Of a DNA stretch of 16,861 bases, positions 1-5,734 are shown piece after piece; the stretch's first letter is position 1; every line of letters begins with the position of its first letter. The notes under the pieces were generated by a model. The model did not search any database. It was given only the letters and a program-made list of their open reading frames with translations, and had not been told where the DNA came from. Location of the stretch: the NCBI GenBank assembly GCA_039933785.1, contig JBDTNL010000077.1:1-16861 (forward strand), written 5' to 3'. A program made the position numbers and the translations under genes. The DNA is from JBDTNL01 sp039933785. GTDB lineage: Bacteria; Acidobacteriota; Thermoanaerobaculia; Multivoradales; JAGPDF01.

Positions 1-74
1 GCGGAGCAGCCAGCGACGAGGGCAGCAGCGGCGAGCACAGCGAGAACCCGGTTGCCTGTCATGCCCGAAAGCAT
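1..74 (-). CDS. DUF885-type lipoprotein, N-terminal end only (runs off left edge)
   Basis: Reading leftward from ATG at 74 (or the in-frame ATG at 62) gives a lipoprotein signal peptide: a short polar start, an Ala/Leu/Val-rich core and a lipobox LVAGC with Cys at residue 23. It then leaves the window. The 90 bases at 1-90 match 7092-7181, the start of the complete DUF885 gene, with only two differences by eye (positions 56 and 65). This is therefore the start of a paralogue or of a duplicated fragment. No clear ribosome binding site precedes either ATG, as is also true of the complete copy. Whether the rest of the gene is intact cannot be seen here. The identity assignment rests on the DNA match, not on any enzymatic motif. 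Confidence 0.6.
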   Translation of the reverse strand, partial: MLSGMTGNRVLAVLAAAALVAGCS

Positions 75-90
75 ATCGGGGACTGCGGCG
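1..90. repeat. 90-bp direct repeat, left copy (partner 7092-7181)
   Basis: Bases 1-90 match 7092-7181 at 88 of 90 positions. The match covers the lipoprotein signal-peptide codons plus about 16 bases upstream of the first ATG. It stops abruptly at 91, exactly where a tandem GGCACCTCT-type repeat begins. It may extend further left outside the window. Confidence 0.9.
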
Positions 91-119
91 CCCAGAAGAG
101 GTGCCCCAGAAGAGGTGCC
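91..119 (-). repeat. Tandem GGCACCTCT elements (two 14-bp units)
   Basis: The 15-base string CCCAGAAGAGGTGCC occurs at 91-105 and again at 105-119, giving a 14-bp period. On the minus strand each unit contains GGCACCTCT, the core of the repeat family found elsewhere in the window. It abuts the end of the 90-bp duplication. The remaining bases to 275 hold no convincing gene. Confidence 0.7.
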
Positions 120-275
120 ACGCGATCCGGCATGGAACGAGCCTCAGTGTGCCGGAACTGACACTCGCGCGAGCTCGGTCCGTAGCTCCGCGCAGCGCCC
201 GGCATCTCCGCGGAGAGTGCAGTCGAAGAAGGCACCGAGAGCAGCGCGCGTGACCGCAGTCCTTTCAAGCTCGGG

Positions 276-1259
276 TCAGGGTTGAGGTGCGGAAGCGAAG
301 ATGACGTCGTAGGCGGGCCAGGGCGTGGCGGTGGCTGTGCCAGGGCGAAGGACCGTGGTCCAGCCTACGTAGCGGAACGCGTTGCCGTAGCCGTCCGTGA
401 GATTGCTGGTGACATAGCGCGTGCCAATGGTCTTCACCGGTGTGGACGAGAGTGGTCTGAGCTCACCGGAATCAGTGATGCCATTGCGGTTGAGGTCGCG
501 CCAGACGGTGAGGTGGGCGAAGACCGCATCGCGGGCGTCGATGACGCCGTCCTGATTGCCTCCGAGCGCGAGCGTGTCGTACTCCGCGAGTGCGAGGAAC
601 CCGACTTGCGCGGGAGCGCCGGAGGCGAGCGGGGTGGCGTAGCCAAAAAGCTCTGTCCCGTCGTCGACGACACCGTTGCCATTGCGATCGAGGACGAGGA
701 ACGCGTCGTCGCTGTTGGCCGCGGTCCAGGCGATTGGGATCGGATGGCCGTCCGCATGGATATCGAACGTGACGGCGGGACTAGGGCCTGAGAGGCGAAG
801 ACCGTTCATGCCGAGGTCGAGCACGATCGGACAGTTATCGAGGGGTGGCTTCGGCGGCCGACCGATGCACTCGGGCGCGCTGATCGCATAGCAGGAGCGC
901 GTCGAGTTGTCGCGGAGGTAGGCGATGCTGGTGACTTCGTTCGTGTAACAGCGGTTGTAGAGATGAGGGATGTAGTACTCATGAGCCGTGTAGCCGTTGG
1001 CTTCGGCCGTGCCATCGGTGGCCACGAGCGAAAAGGAGTTTTGGTAAACCCGAGATGTCGCCGACACGACGGACGTTGTGTCCTGTTGGCCGCTGTCGAG
1101 GTACTCGGTGCTGTTGTAGGCGACGAATAGTTGTTCGTTGAGTACCTGTGAGATGTACGCGTTGGCGACGCATCCGGCGGCGCTGAGTGGTGCGGCGTGG
1201 CCAAGCAGGGCGATAGTGGGCAGCGCAACGACGACAGCGAGAGTTCGGCTGAGCGTCAT
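276..1259 (-). CDS. Exported protein with EF-hand-like calcium-binding loops
   Basis: Predicted 327-residue exported protein. The start is ATG at 1259, preceded by a strong AAGGAGG about 6 bases upstream. Residues 1-28 form a signal peptide (MTLSRTLAVVVALPTIALLG, then an Ala/Ser-rich end). Cys30 could make it a lipoprotein, but the lipobox is poor. The C-terminal half carries three Asp/Asn-rich loops of the DxNxNG or NxDG type: residues 191-206 (DRNGNGVVDDGTELFG), 233-247 (GGNQDGVIDARDAVF) and 253-270 (WRDLNRNGITDSGELRPL). This set is typical of secreted calcium-binding proteins related to RTX and dockerin-like repeats. The first half is Tyr/Ser/Thr-rich and unrecognised. Its start overlaps the stop of the upstream gene by 4 bases (ATGA), so the two are translationally coupled. 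The precise role is unknown. Confidence 0.75.
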   Translation of the reverse strand: MTLSRTLAVVVALPTIALLGHAAPLSAAGCVANAYISQVLNEQLFVAYNSTEYLDSGQQDTTSVVSATSRVYQNSFSLVATDGTAEANGYTAHEYYIPHLYNRCYTNEVTSIAYLRDNSTRSCYAISAPECIGRPPKPPLDNCPIVLDLGMNGLRLSGPSPAVTFDIHADGHPIPIAWTAANSDDAFLVLDRNGNGVVDDGTELFGYATPLASGAPAQVGFLALAEYDTLALGGNQDGVIDARDAVFAHLTVWRDLNRNGITDSGELRPLSSTPVKTIGTRYVTSNLTDGYGNAFRYVGWTTVLRPGTATATPWPAYDVIFASAPQP

Positions 1260-1858
1260 CGGCAACCTCCTTCTACGAAGCGCAGATGGTCGGCGTCGAC
1301 GGGATCGACGGTCATGCTCATGCCGGGAGTGACAGCTTGGTAAAGAAGGCTCTGAACCCGCTTCGCGCCGAAACGAGCGTAGACCTGATCGAGGGTGGAG
1401 GCCCGCAGGGCGCACAGCTCTTGAGCGTGGTGTGGCGAAGCGACGCGCTGCCCACTGCGGTCGCCCGATTCTTCGAGAACGAGGGGCTGGACGATCGCAT
1501 CGAGAGCCGGCCAGAAATCTCTTCCAAAACCGAGGGCCACGGCGGATGCATCGAGGCGATGGCGGTAGGCCTTCTGGAGGGCCGGAGAGCTCTCGCAGGC
1601 CATGAGGAGCAAGTTGCGAAAGAGCTCGGTGGGCATGAACGCGCCGGGGTTGATGTTGCCAGTAACGATGACGACCGGCGTAGGACCGGACGTGAAGGCC
1701 TTGTTGCCAGCGGCAAGCTGGCCTGCGTCAAGGCGCTGCGCAATGTGCTCCTCGAGCGTGAGGTCACCGGGGCGTTTGTCCGGTGCGGCCGCGCGAGCTT
1801 GTGCGGCTGCGAGGAAGAGTAGGAGGGCACCGAATGCGGTCCGCGTGAGGACGTTCAA
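1256..1858 (-). CDS. Small exported protein of unknown function
   Basis: Predicted 200 residues. I place the start at TTG 1858 because AAGGAG lies about 8 bases upstream and the first residues then form a clean signal peptide (MNVLTRTAFGALLLFLAAAQ, then ARA before the cleavage). The reading frame is open up to 2188, but that extension is mostly repeat and hydrolase-remnant DNA and has no good initiation site. The mature part has no motif I recognise. It begins with an acidic helix (LTLEEHIAQRLDAGQL) and ends VDADHLRFVEGGCR. Its stop overlaps the ATG of the calcium-binding protein gene by 4 bases, so the two are very probably made together and may act together outside the cytoplasm. Confidence 0.65.
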   Translation of the reverse strand: MNVLTRTAFGALLLFLAAAQARAAAPDKRPGDLTLEEHIAQRLDAGQLAAGNKAFTSGPTPVVIVTGNINPGAFMPTELFRNLLLMACESSPALQKAYRHRLDASAVALGFGRDFWPALDAIVQPLVLEESGDRSGQRVASPHHAQELCALRASTLDQVYARFGAKRVQSLLYQAVTPGMSMTVDPVDADHLRFVEGGCR

Positions 1859-1931
1859 GATGAGAGCTCCTTTGCAGGTAGAGAGAATGGTTTCGGCGGT
1901 TGTCCAGGTAGCTGCCGGGAGGGGGGCAAAC

Positions 1932-1968
1932 CCTGACAGTTTCCACAGGAGGTGCCAGGCCGATTCGG
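1932..1968 (-). repeat. Dispersed repeat, CCGAATCGGC-TGGCACCT type
   Basis: On the minus strand this reads CCGAATCGGCCTGGCACCT, then about 16 bases, then TCAGG. It is the same core as at 2801-2835 and 11401-11460, with one extra C, and has the same TCAGG ending. It lies in the 5' region of the exported-protein gene starting at 1858. Confidence 0.65.
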
Positions 1969-2008
1969 AAGCGATCGACATCGGCAGGGGTCTCACCGTT
2001 GGCCATCT

Positions 2009-2051
2009 AATTGATTCTAAACAGCCTCTGAAGCGCCTGGCACCTTTCAGG
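2009..2051 (+). repeat. Dispersed repeat, degenerate copy
   Basis: It contains TTGATTCT, then a spacer, then CTGGCACCTTTCAGG. The TTGATTCT lead is shared with the copies at 2791 and 11383; the middle CCGAATCGG part is eroded. It touches the point where homology to the hydrolase signal peptide ends. Confidence 0.5.
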
Positions 2052-2134
2052 GCGGGGGCCGCGGCGACCAGTCGGCAGAAGACAGCGGCGAGCAGCAGCG
2101 TTCGTGGAGCAAGACCGCGAAATGGCGTTGGCAC
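2052..2134 (-). pseudogene. Decayed 5' fragment of a secreted alpha/beta-hydrolase gene
   Basis: From a GTG at 2134 the minus strand encodes VPTPFRGLAPRTLLLAAVFC and then RLVAAAPA. This aligns without gaps to the signal-peptide region of the truncated hydrolase at 9447-10328 (VPTPFRCLAPRAVMLAALLC, then GPVAAAPA). By hand count 70 of 84 bases match from 2134 and 10253. Weaker similarity continues upstream to about 2190. Homology stops where a dispersed repeat begins at 2051. No downstream hydrolase domain follows, so this is a remnant. Confidence 0.7.
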
Positions 2135-2184
2135 CGAAGCGGCTGACCGTAGGCCAGGTCGATCGCGAGGAGGGTTAGGTCTGC

Positions 2185-2604
2185 TCAATCGGCGCCTTCT
2201 TCCAAGGGCAACAGGCGAGAGTCTTCTAGTGCCGCGGTGCGGTGCCCCATTCCTAGGAGGTACGCTGGATTGGATGCGAAGGCCATGAAAGCGGCCGTGC
2301 TCTGCTGCTGCACCAGCATGGCCGCGTCCCAGCGCTCTTCCGTCGGACCGACCAAGAACTGCCCACCGCGGCCGTAGAAAAGAATCTTTCCCCCCGACTG
2401 TTCGAGGTGCGGAAGCGTGTGCTCCATGTAGAGCCGGTAGGCCGCTTCGCCCGTGATCGGCGCCTCGGGCGTAAGTTCAGGCGTTGCAGAGTAGTCAGCG
2501 GTGGCGCGAAATCGCAATAGGTTGAGCATGACGACGCTGCCTTCGATGCCGCGCATGAAGAACGCGCGGCCTGATTCCTGTGTCGGTTCGAAAAACGATG
2601 GCAT
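2185..2604 (-). CDS. DUF1330-like small protein
   Basis: Predicted 139 residues from ATG 2604, with GGGAAAGG about 8 bases upstream; the frame is open further upstream but without family-like sequence. The central region (VVMLNLLRFRATADYSA ... GEAAYRLYMEHTLPHLEQSGGKILFYGRG ... WDAAMLVQQQSTAAFMAFASNPAYL) has the alternating strand and helix pattern of DUF1330/NIPSNAP-like proteins of the dimeric alpha-beta barrel superfamily. These are small cytoplasmic proteins whose substrates are mostly unknown. No signal peptide or membrane segment is visible. It has 228 bases of non-coding DNA upstream and ends in repeat- and remnant-rich DNA, so it looks monocistronic. Confidence 0.7.
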   Translation of the reverse strand: MPSFFEPTQESGRAFFMRGIEGSVVMLNLLRFRATADYSATPELTPEAPITGEAAYRLYMEHTLPHLEQSGGKILFYGRGGQFLVGPTEERWDAAMLVQQQSTAAFMAFASNPAYLLGMGHRTAALEDSRLLPLEEGAD

Positions 2605-2793
2605 CGGGTAGCCTTTCCCAATTCTCGACGGTTGAACGGAACTCGAGCTCGTCGTCGCGCGCCGATCGGCAACATGCCGGAGTTCCAGCGCGTCGTCACA
2701 TGCCAGGCGGGCCAGCCGGTGGCGCCGGAGAAGAGTCTCCGGGTCTGGTGAGTGAAGAGCCACCTGAGAAGTGTCGGCGGCCGTTGGATTTGG

Positions 2794-2835
2794 ATTCTCC
2801 TCCGAATCGGCTGGTACCTGTTTGGGCGCGGGTCA
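2794..2835 (+). repeat. Dispersed repeat, CCGAATCGGCTGGTACCT type
   Basis: It reads TTGGATTCTCCTCCGAATCG, then GCTGGTACCTGTTTGGGCGC, then GGGTCAGG, closely matching the copy at 11383-11460. Its TCAGG end supplies the stop codon (TCA at 2833-2835, read TGA on the minus strand) of the exported propeller-like gene, so the repeat may have set that gene's present 3' end. Confidence 0.7.
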
Positions 2836-4182
2836 GGCTGAGCGTCGCGTGCGCGCCGGCGCCAAAACCCGCACGCGGGCAGAGCCCCCGGTTCCTCCCG
2901 CCTTGTCGGCGCAACTGACGTGCACGGTATAGATCCGTTCCGGTCCCGGGTCCTCGTCTCGCACGCCGGGAATGCTCACGACCTCGGACGAGTGCTCCGC
3001 GCGGAGGCTCACGTGATGCTCATCGACGATCGCCCAATCCGCGTCGCCCCGGTCGGTGTCGCTGCTCTCCACCCAACCGATCCGGCAATCGGCCGGTGGT
3101 TCATGAGGGCCGCCGGCGTCCCACGTGACCGAGACGACGTGCATCTGTCCATCGGCGCGGAGGAGGCTCGGGGAAACGGCGACGGACGGCGAGTCGCGCA
3201 GGGTCGGAAGGAACACGCCTTGACAGTCAGGCTGACGGACGATGTCGAGACACCCCTCCTCGAAGCGCCCGGCATGCGGCCGTTGCTCGTTGAGAGGCAG
3301 ACGCACCAGTCGATCGTGCGCGATGGAGTAGAGCCAATCGGGCCCTCGCAAGGACTGCGAGGTCGCTCTGGCGCCGCGCAGGTCGTTCCCGTCCAACTCG
3401 CGAGTGAAGCGCTGGGCTCCTTTGTGGATGTCGAAGATCAGCACGCCGGCGCCGCCACCGTCCACCTGCGACAGCCACATCGACACGGCGACCGTAGTTT
3501 CCGCGGCGACGAGTGAGCTGCTGAAGTCGGCGATCCCAGTGACGGGCTCGCCGCGAACCGTGGCAGGAATTGCGAACGACTCGCACGGTCCGCCGACCAG
3601 GGGCACACGGGTCACGCACCGGGGTTGGGTTACCTCCGTCTGGTTGAGGAGCACGCCGTCGCGCATCGTGCCCACCAGGGCGAGATGGTCGTCGCCCCAC
3701 CAGGTGATGTCGTGCGGAACGCGCTCGAGAACGAAGGGCAGGCGCACGGCGTTCACGCGCCGCGACTCGAGGTCGATCACGAGAATCGCGATCCCCACGG
3801 CCCTTTCCGACCTGCCCGCAGAGCTTCTACCGCGTTCATAGTTGAGCCAGTCGAGATCCCGACGCAGCTTGCGCACCGGTTGGCCGACGGTGTCCTCGCC
3901 GCCGAACGTGAGCAGCAGGAGTTGGTGCTTGCCGTTCGGTGACCGCTGCCAGTGGCGCTGAGAATCTCCCCGATCGAGAATCGCGAACGCGCCGCGTACG
4001 GCGTCCCAGTGGATCAGCTCGTCGAGCGTGGTGGCCGGCGCGCCAGGCTTCCCAGATTCGGGCTCGTAGACCGCACCCGCGCCAGCATTTCCGCGGGCGG
4101 CTGTCGAGTGAGGCATCCCCAGGGCGCAGGCGACAATCGCGATCCAGGCGCTGCGCGAGGCGCGGGCTCGTGGACCGGGCAT
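2833..4182 (-). CDS. Exported beta-propeller-like protein with C-terminal Ig/HYR-like domain
   Basis: Predicted 449 residues from ATG 4182. The frame is open upstream, but that part only shadows the DUF4386 gene. Residues 9-29 (RSAWIAIVACALGMPHSTAA) act as a signal peptide. The middle alternates short hydrophobic strands with Gly/Asp turns (for example AILVIDLESRRVNAVRLPF, DHLALVGTMRDGVLL, GAGVLIFDIHKGAQRFT, DWLYSIAHDRLVRLPL), suggesting a beta-propeller, as in TolB- or WD40-like periplasmic proteins. The last ~90 residues (DWAIVDEHHVSLRAEHSS ... RIYTVHVSCADKAGGTGGS) resemble the Ig/HYR-like modules common in secreted proteins of Acidobacteriota and relatives. It lies 53 bases after the DUF4386 gene and is probably co-transcribed with it. 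No clear ribosome binding site precedes 4182. Function unknown. Confidence 0.65.
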   Translation of the reverse strand: MPGPRARASRSAWIAIVACALGMPHSTAARGNAGAGAVYEPESGKPGAPATTLDELIHWDAVRGAFAILDRGDSQRHWQRSPNGKHQLLLLTFGGEDTVGQPVRKLRRDLDWLNYERGRSSAGRSERAVGIAILVIDLESRRVNAVRLPFVLERVPHDITWWGDDHLALVGTMRDGVLLNQTEVTQPRCVTRVPLVGGPCESFAIPATVRGEPVTGIADFSSSLVAAETTVAVSMWLSQVDGGGAGVLIFDIHKGAQRFTRELDGNDLRGARATSQSLRGPDWLYSIAHDRLVRLPLNEQRPHAGRFEEGCLDIVRQPDCQGVFLPTLRDSPSVAVSPSLLRADGQMHVVSVTWDAGGPHEPPADCRIGWVESSDTDRGDADWAIVDEHHVSLRAEHSSEVVSIPGVRDEDPGPERIYTVHVSCADKAGGTGGSARVRVLAPARTRRSA

Positions 4183-4235
4183 TTCGGCGTCGATGCTACC
4201 CCAGCCGGCGTCTAGGCCCGTTCGTAGGCCACCCG

Positions 4236-4946
4236 CTAGCCGGCGGAAGACGCCACGCCGGGCACCGGCGCCTCGACGCGGATGCCGCGGATGAGCAGCC
4301 AAAGGATGAAGACGAGTTCGCCGAACTCGGGGATCGTCGCCAGACGATTCATCGTCGCGAGGTACGCCGGCTCGACGATCGCCGCGAAGGAAACCGCGGT
4401 GTAGGCGAGCCCGTTGACGAGGAGCACGGCGCCTAACCAGCGCGGCAGGAACCGCGAGCGGATCACCAGGGCGCCAAGCGGAAATAGCCAGAGCCCCCAG
4501 AAGAGCTCCGAGACCGCGACGATCGGCCCACCGAGGGCCACGAAGACGAGCGCCATCGACTGGCGCAGTGCGACGTCCACACCCGAGAGCAGCTTCGCGC
4601 CATGGAGGAGGTTGAGCGTCAAGACGCCGTGGATCGCGTCGAGCACGGAGATGGGCACGGTGATCAGCGCCAACCCGACCATCGCGAGACCGAGCGCGCG
4701 GCTTACTGGCGCCAACAGCCGGTAGAGCATGAGGACGGCGATCATGAAGGCCACGGTCGAGAGCAGACCCGTAAACAGCGACCACCGGAAGAGCGACTCT
4801 GAGGCGAGGAGGTTCTTGATCGTCGCCGCGGGGTCGTCGTGTTGGATGAGCGTGCTCGGGACGTAGATCAACGAAAAGGGCGCCGTAAGCGCGCAGGCGA
4901 GATACCACCAGCCGGCGAGCCGGGCGGTGCGGTTGCTGGGCTCCAT
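4236..4946 (-). CDS. DUF4386 family integral membrane protein
   Basis: Predicted 236 residues from ATG 4946, with TCAGGAGG about 8 bases upstream; the frame extends to 5027 but has no other good start. The opening EPSNRTARLAGWWYLACAL is the usual DUF4386 beginning (a short polar stretch, then R-x-A-x-L-x-G-x-x-Y). Hydrophobic segments at about 11-30, 54-78, 84-112, 131-163, 168-190 and 207-222 give roughly six to seven membrane passes, and the length is normal for the family. The conserved polar motif LDAIHGVLTLNLL (102-114) sits in the third segment, and WLGAVLLVNGLAYTA (170-184) is also typical. The biochemical role of the family is not established. An inverted repeat lies in its leader at 4989-5003. 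Confidence 0.85.
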   Translation of the reverse strand: MEPSNRTARLAGWWYLACALTAPFSLIYVPSTLIQHDDPAATIKNLLASESLFRWSLFTGLLSTVAFMIAVLMLYRLLAPVSRALGLAMVGLALITVPISVLDAIHGVLTLNLLHGAKLLSGVDVALRQSMALVFVALGGPIVAVSELFWGLWLFPLGALVIRSRFLPRWLGAVLLVNGLAYTAVSFAAIVEPAYLATMNRLATIPEFGELVFILWLLIRGIRVEAPVPGVASSAG

Positions 4947-4988
4947 AAAGGTTGCCTCCTGAAGCGCCTTTAGCTCTCGTCGCTCGCA

Positions 4989-5003
4989 CCGACAGATTGT
5001 CGG
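4989..5003. promoter_or_regulatory. Perfect inverted repeat CCGACA-GAT-TGTCGG, possible operator
   Basis: Two perfect 6-base half-sites are separated by 3 bases, 43 to 57 bases upstream of the DUF4386 start. The size and position suit a dimeric repressor site, but no adjacent regulator or clear promoter boxes are visible. Chance occurrence is possible. Confidence 0.35.
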
Positions 5004-5089
5004 CGGCGGGATCATCGACGCTGGCATAGCGCTCCCTTGGCTTGCCCTACGAGTCAGGGGCGGTGTTGTTTCAGGCAGTCGGTGAGCGC

Positions 5090-5111
5090 GGCACCTCTCG
5101 ACGGCACCTCT
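5090..5111 (+). repeat. Tandem GGCACCTCT elements (13-bp period)
   Basis: GGCACCTCT occurs at 5090-5098 and 5103-5111, separated by CGAC. It lies between the DUF4386 leader and the end of the toxin gene. Confidence 0.65.
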
Positions 5112-5151
5112 CTACGGGGCCCCTTGCGGAGGGGACCTTTTTGCGGAGGAG

Positions 5152-5448
5152 CTATCCGAGGTCGCGGGTGATGTCGAGAGCGCCGTGGAAGACGCCAAGG
5201 ACATCGATATCGCCGTTGCTCTTCACCAGGTAAGCGATGCGGTAGTGGCCATAGAGGAGGACCCGGATGCCGCGCTCGGGCTGACGCTGGTAGGGGAAAC
5301 CACGTTCGGGAAAAGCAACGAGGCTCTCAGCAAGCTGATGGATGCCGCGCACTGTGCGCAGCGCCGCCTCCGGGTTGTCCTGTGCGATGTGCTGGTGAAT
5401 CTCGTGCAGCCAGCGGGCCGCCTCAGCGGTCCACCTTACTTCACCCAC
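5152..5448 (-). CDS. RelE/ParE-type toxin
   Basis: Predicted 98 residues from GTG 5448; this start places the conserved opening (V-R-W-T-A-E-A-A-R-W-L) at the N terminus. Family features: an early helical pair (AEAARWLHEIHQHIAQDNPEA, then a helix ending LAESL), FPERGFPYQ, the strand run GIRVLLYGHYRIAYLV (about 60-75) and the ending DIDVLGVFHGALDI. This layout is the ParE/RelE toxin superfamily. Such toxins either cleave mRNA at the ribosome (RelE) or poison gyrase (ParE); sequence alone does not decide which. It overlaps the upstream antitoxin gene by 13 bases, the usual coupled order of antitoxin then toxin. Confidence 0.85.
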   Translation of the reverse strand: MGEVRWTAEAARWLHEIHQHIAQDNPEAALRTVRGIHQLAESLVAFPERGFPYQRQPERGIRVLLYGHYRIAYLVKSNGDIDVLGVFHGALDITRDLG

Positions 5449-5621
5449 GAATCGAGTCTCTGCGCCATCTCGTCCTGGCTGATCGTGTGCCCCTGGTCGG
5501 AGTCCACGAGGCCGCGCTCCACCATGCGGGCGAAAGCGAGCTCGCGCAGGATCTCCTCGAGTGAGGTGTCCTCGGGGAGCGTCTCGATGAGCTTTAGAGC
5601 TTCCTCTTTGGCCGTGGTCAT
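5436..5621 (-). CDS. Small antitoxin partner of the RelE/ParE toxin
   Basis: Predicted 61 residues from ATG 5621. It is highly charged and helical (KEEALKLIETLPEDTSLEEI, then LRELAFARMVERGL) and ends with SQDEMAQRLDSWVK. That ending resembles the short antitoxins found before RelE/ParE toxins, where a C-terminal segment wraps the toxin. No obvious DNA-binding domain is visible apart from the first helices, so autoregulation is uncertain. A TACAAT box lies 10 to 15 bases upstream of the ATG, so the transcript may be nearly leaderless; no ribosome binding site is apparent. Confidence 0.75.
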   Translation of the reverse strand: MTTAKEEALKLIETLPEDTSLEEILRELAFARMVERGLVDSDQGHTISQDEMAQRLDSWVK

Positions 5622-5630
5622 GGCCAAGCC

Positions 5631-5636
5631 ATTGTA
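5631..5636 (-). promoter_or_regulatory. Possible -10 box (TACAAT) of the toxin-antitoxin operon
   Basis: TACAAT on the minus strand lies 10 bases before the antitoxin ATG. I find no good TTGACA-like -35 at 16-18 bases, so the assignment is tentative. If it is real, transcription would start within a few bases of the ATG. Confidence 0.35.
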
Positions 5637-5734
5637 GCGCGATGCGCTCGAGGCCGAGACGGGCCCCCATCCTTGCGCGATCGTGGCGACTTTCCCGACC
5701 CGCGGCGGCGAGACGATCTTCGCCTGAAACGCGC

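Larger units (their letters stand above)
1859..2184. other. Non-coding stretch of repeats and a hydrolase remnant
   Basis: These 326 bases between two genes hold two copies of the dispersed repeat (1932-1968 on the minus strand, 2009-2051 on the plus strand) and a decayed start of a secreted hydrolase gene (2052-2134). I see no complete gene, RNA or clear promoter. Confidence 0.6.

Noticed and set aside
1859..2188. Upstream extension of the exported protein gene to 2188
   Set aside because: It runs through repeat and hydrolase-remnant DNA, has no initiation signal, and would put the genuine signal peptide in the middle of the protein.
4183..4989. N-terminal half of a 718-codon minus-strand frame joined to the propeller-like protein
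   Set aside because: It only shadows the DUF4386 gene in another frame (Arg/Pro-rich, no family), so the real protein starts at 4182 with a signal peptide.
5120..5142. CCCCT-TGCGG-AGGGG stem followed by TTTTT, looking like a plus-strand terminator
   Set aside because: The stem is only 5 bp and no plus-strand gene ends there. On the minus strand, where the genes lie, there is no T-run after the stem. Probably chance in repeat DNA.
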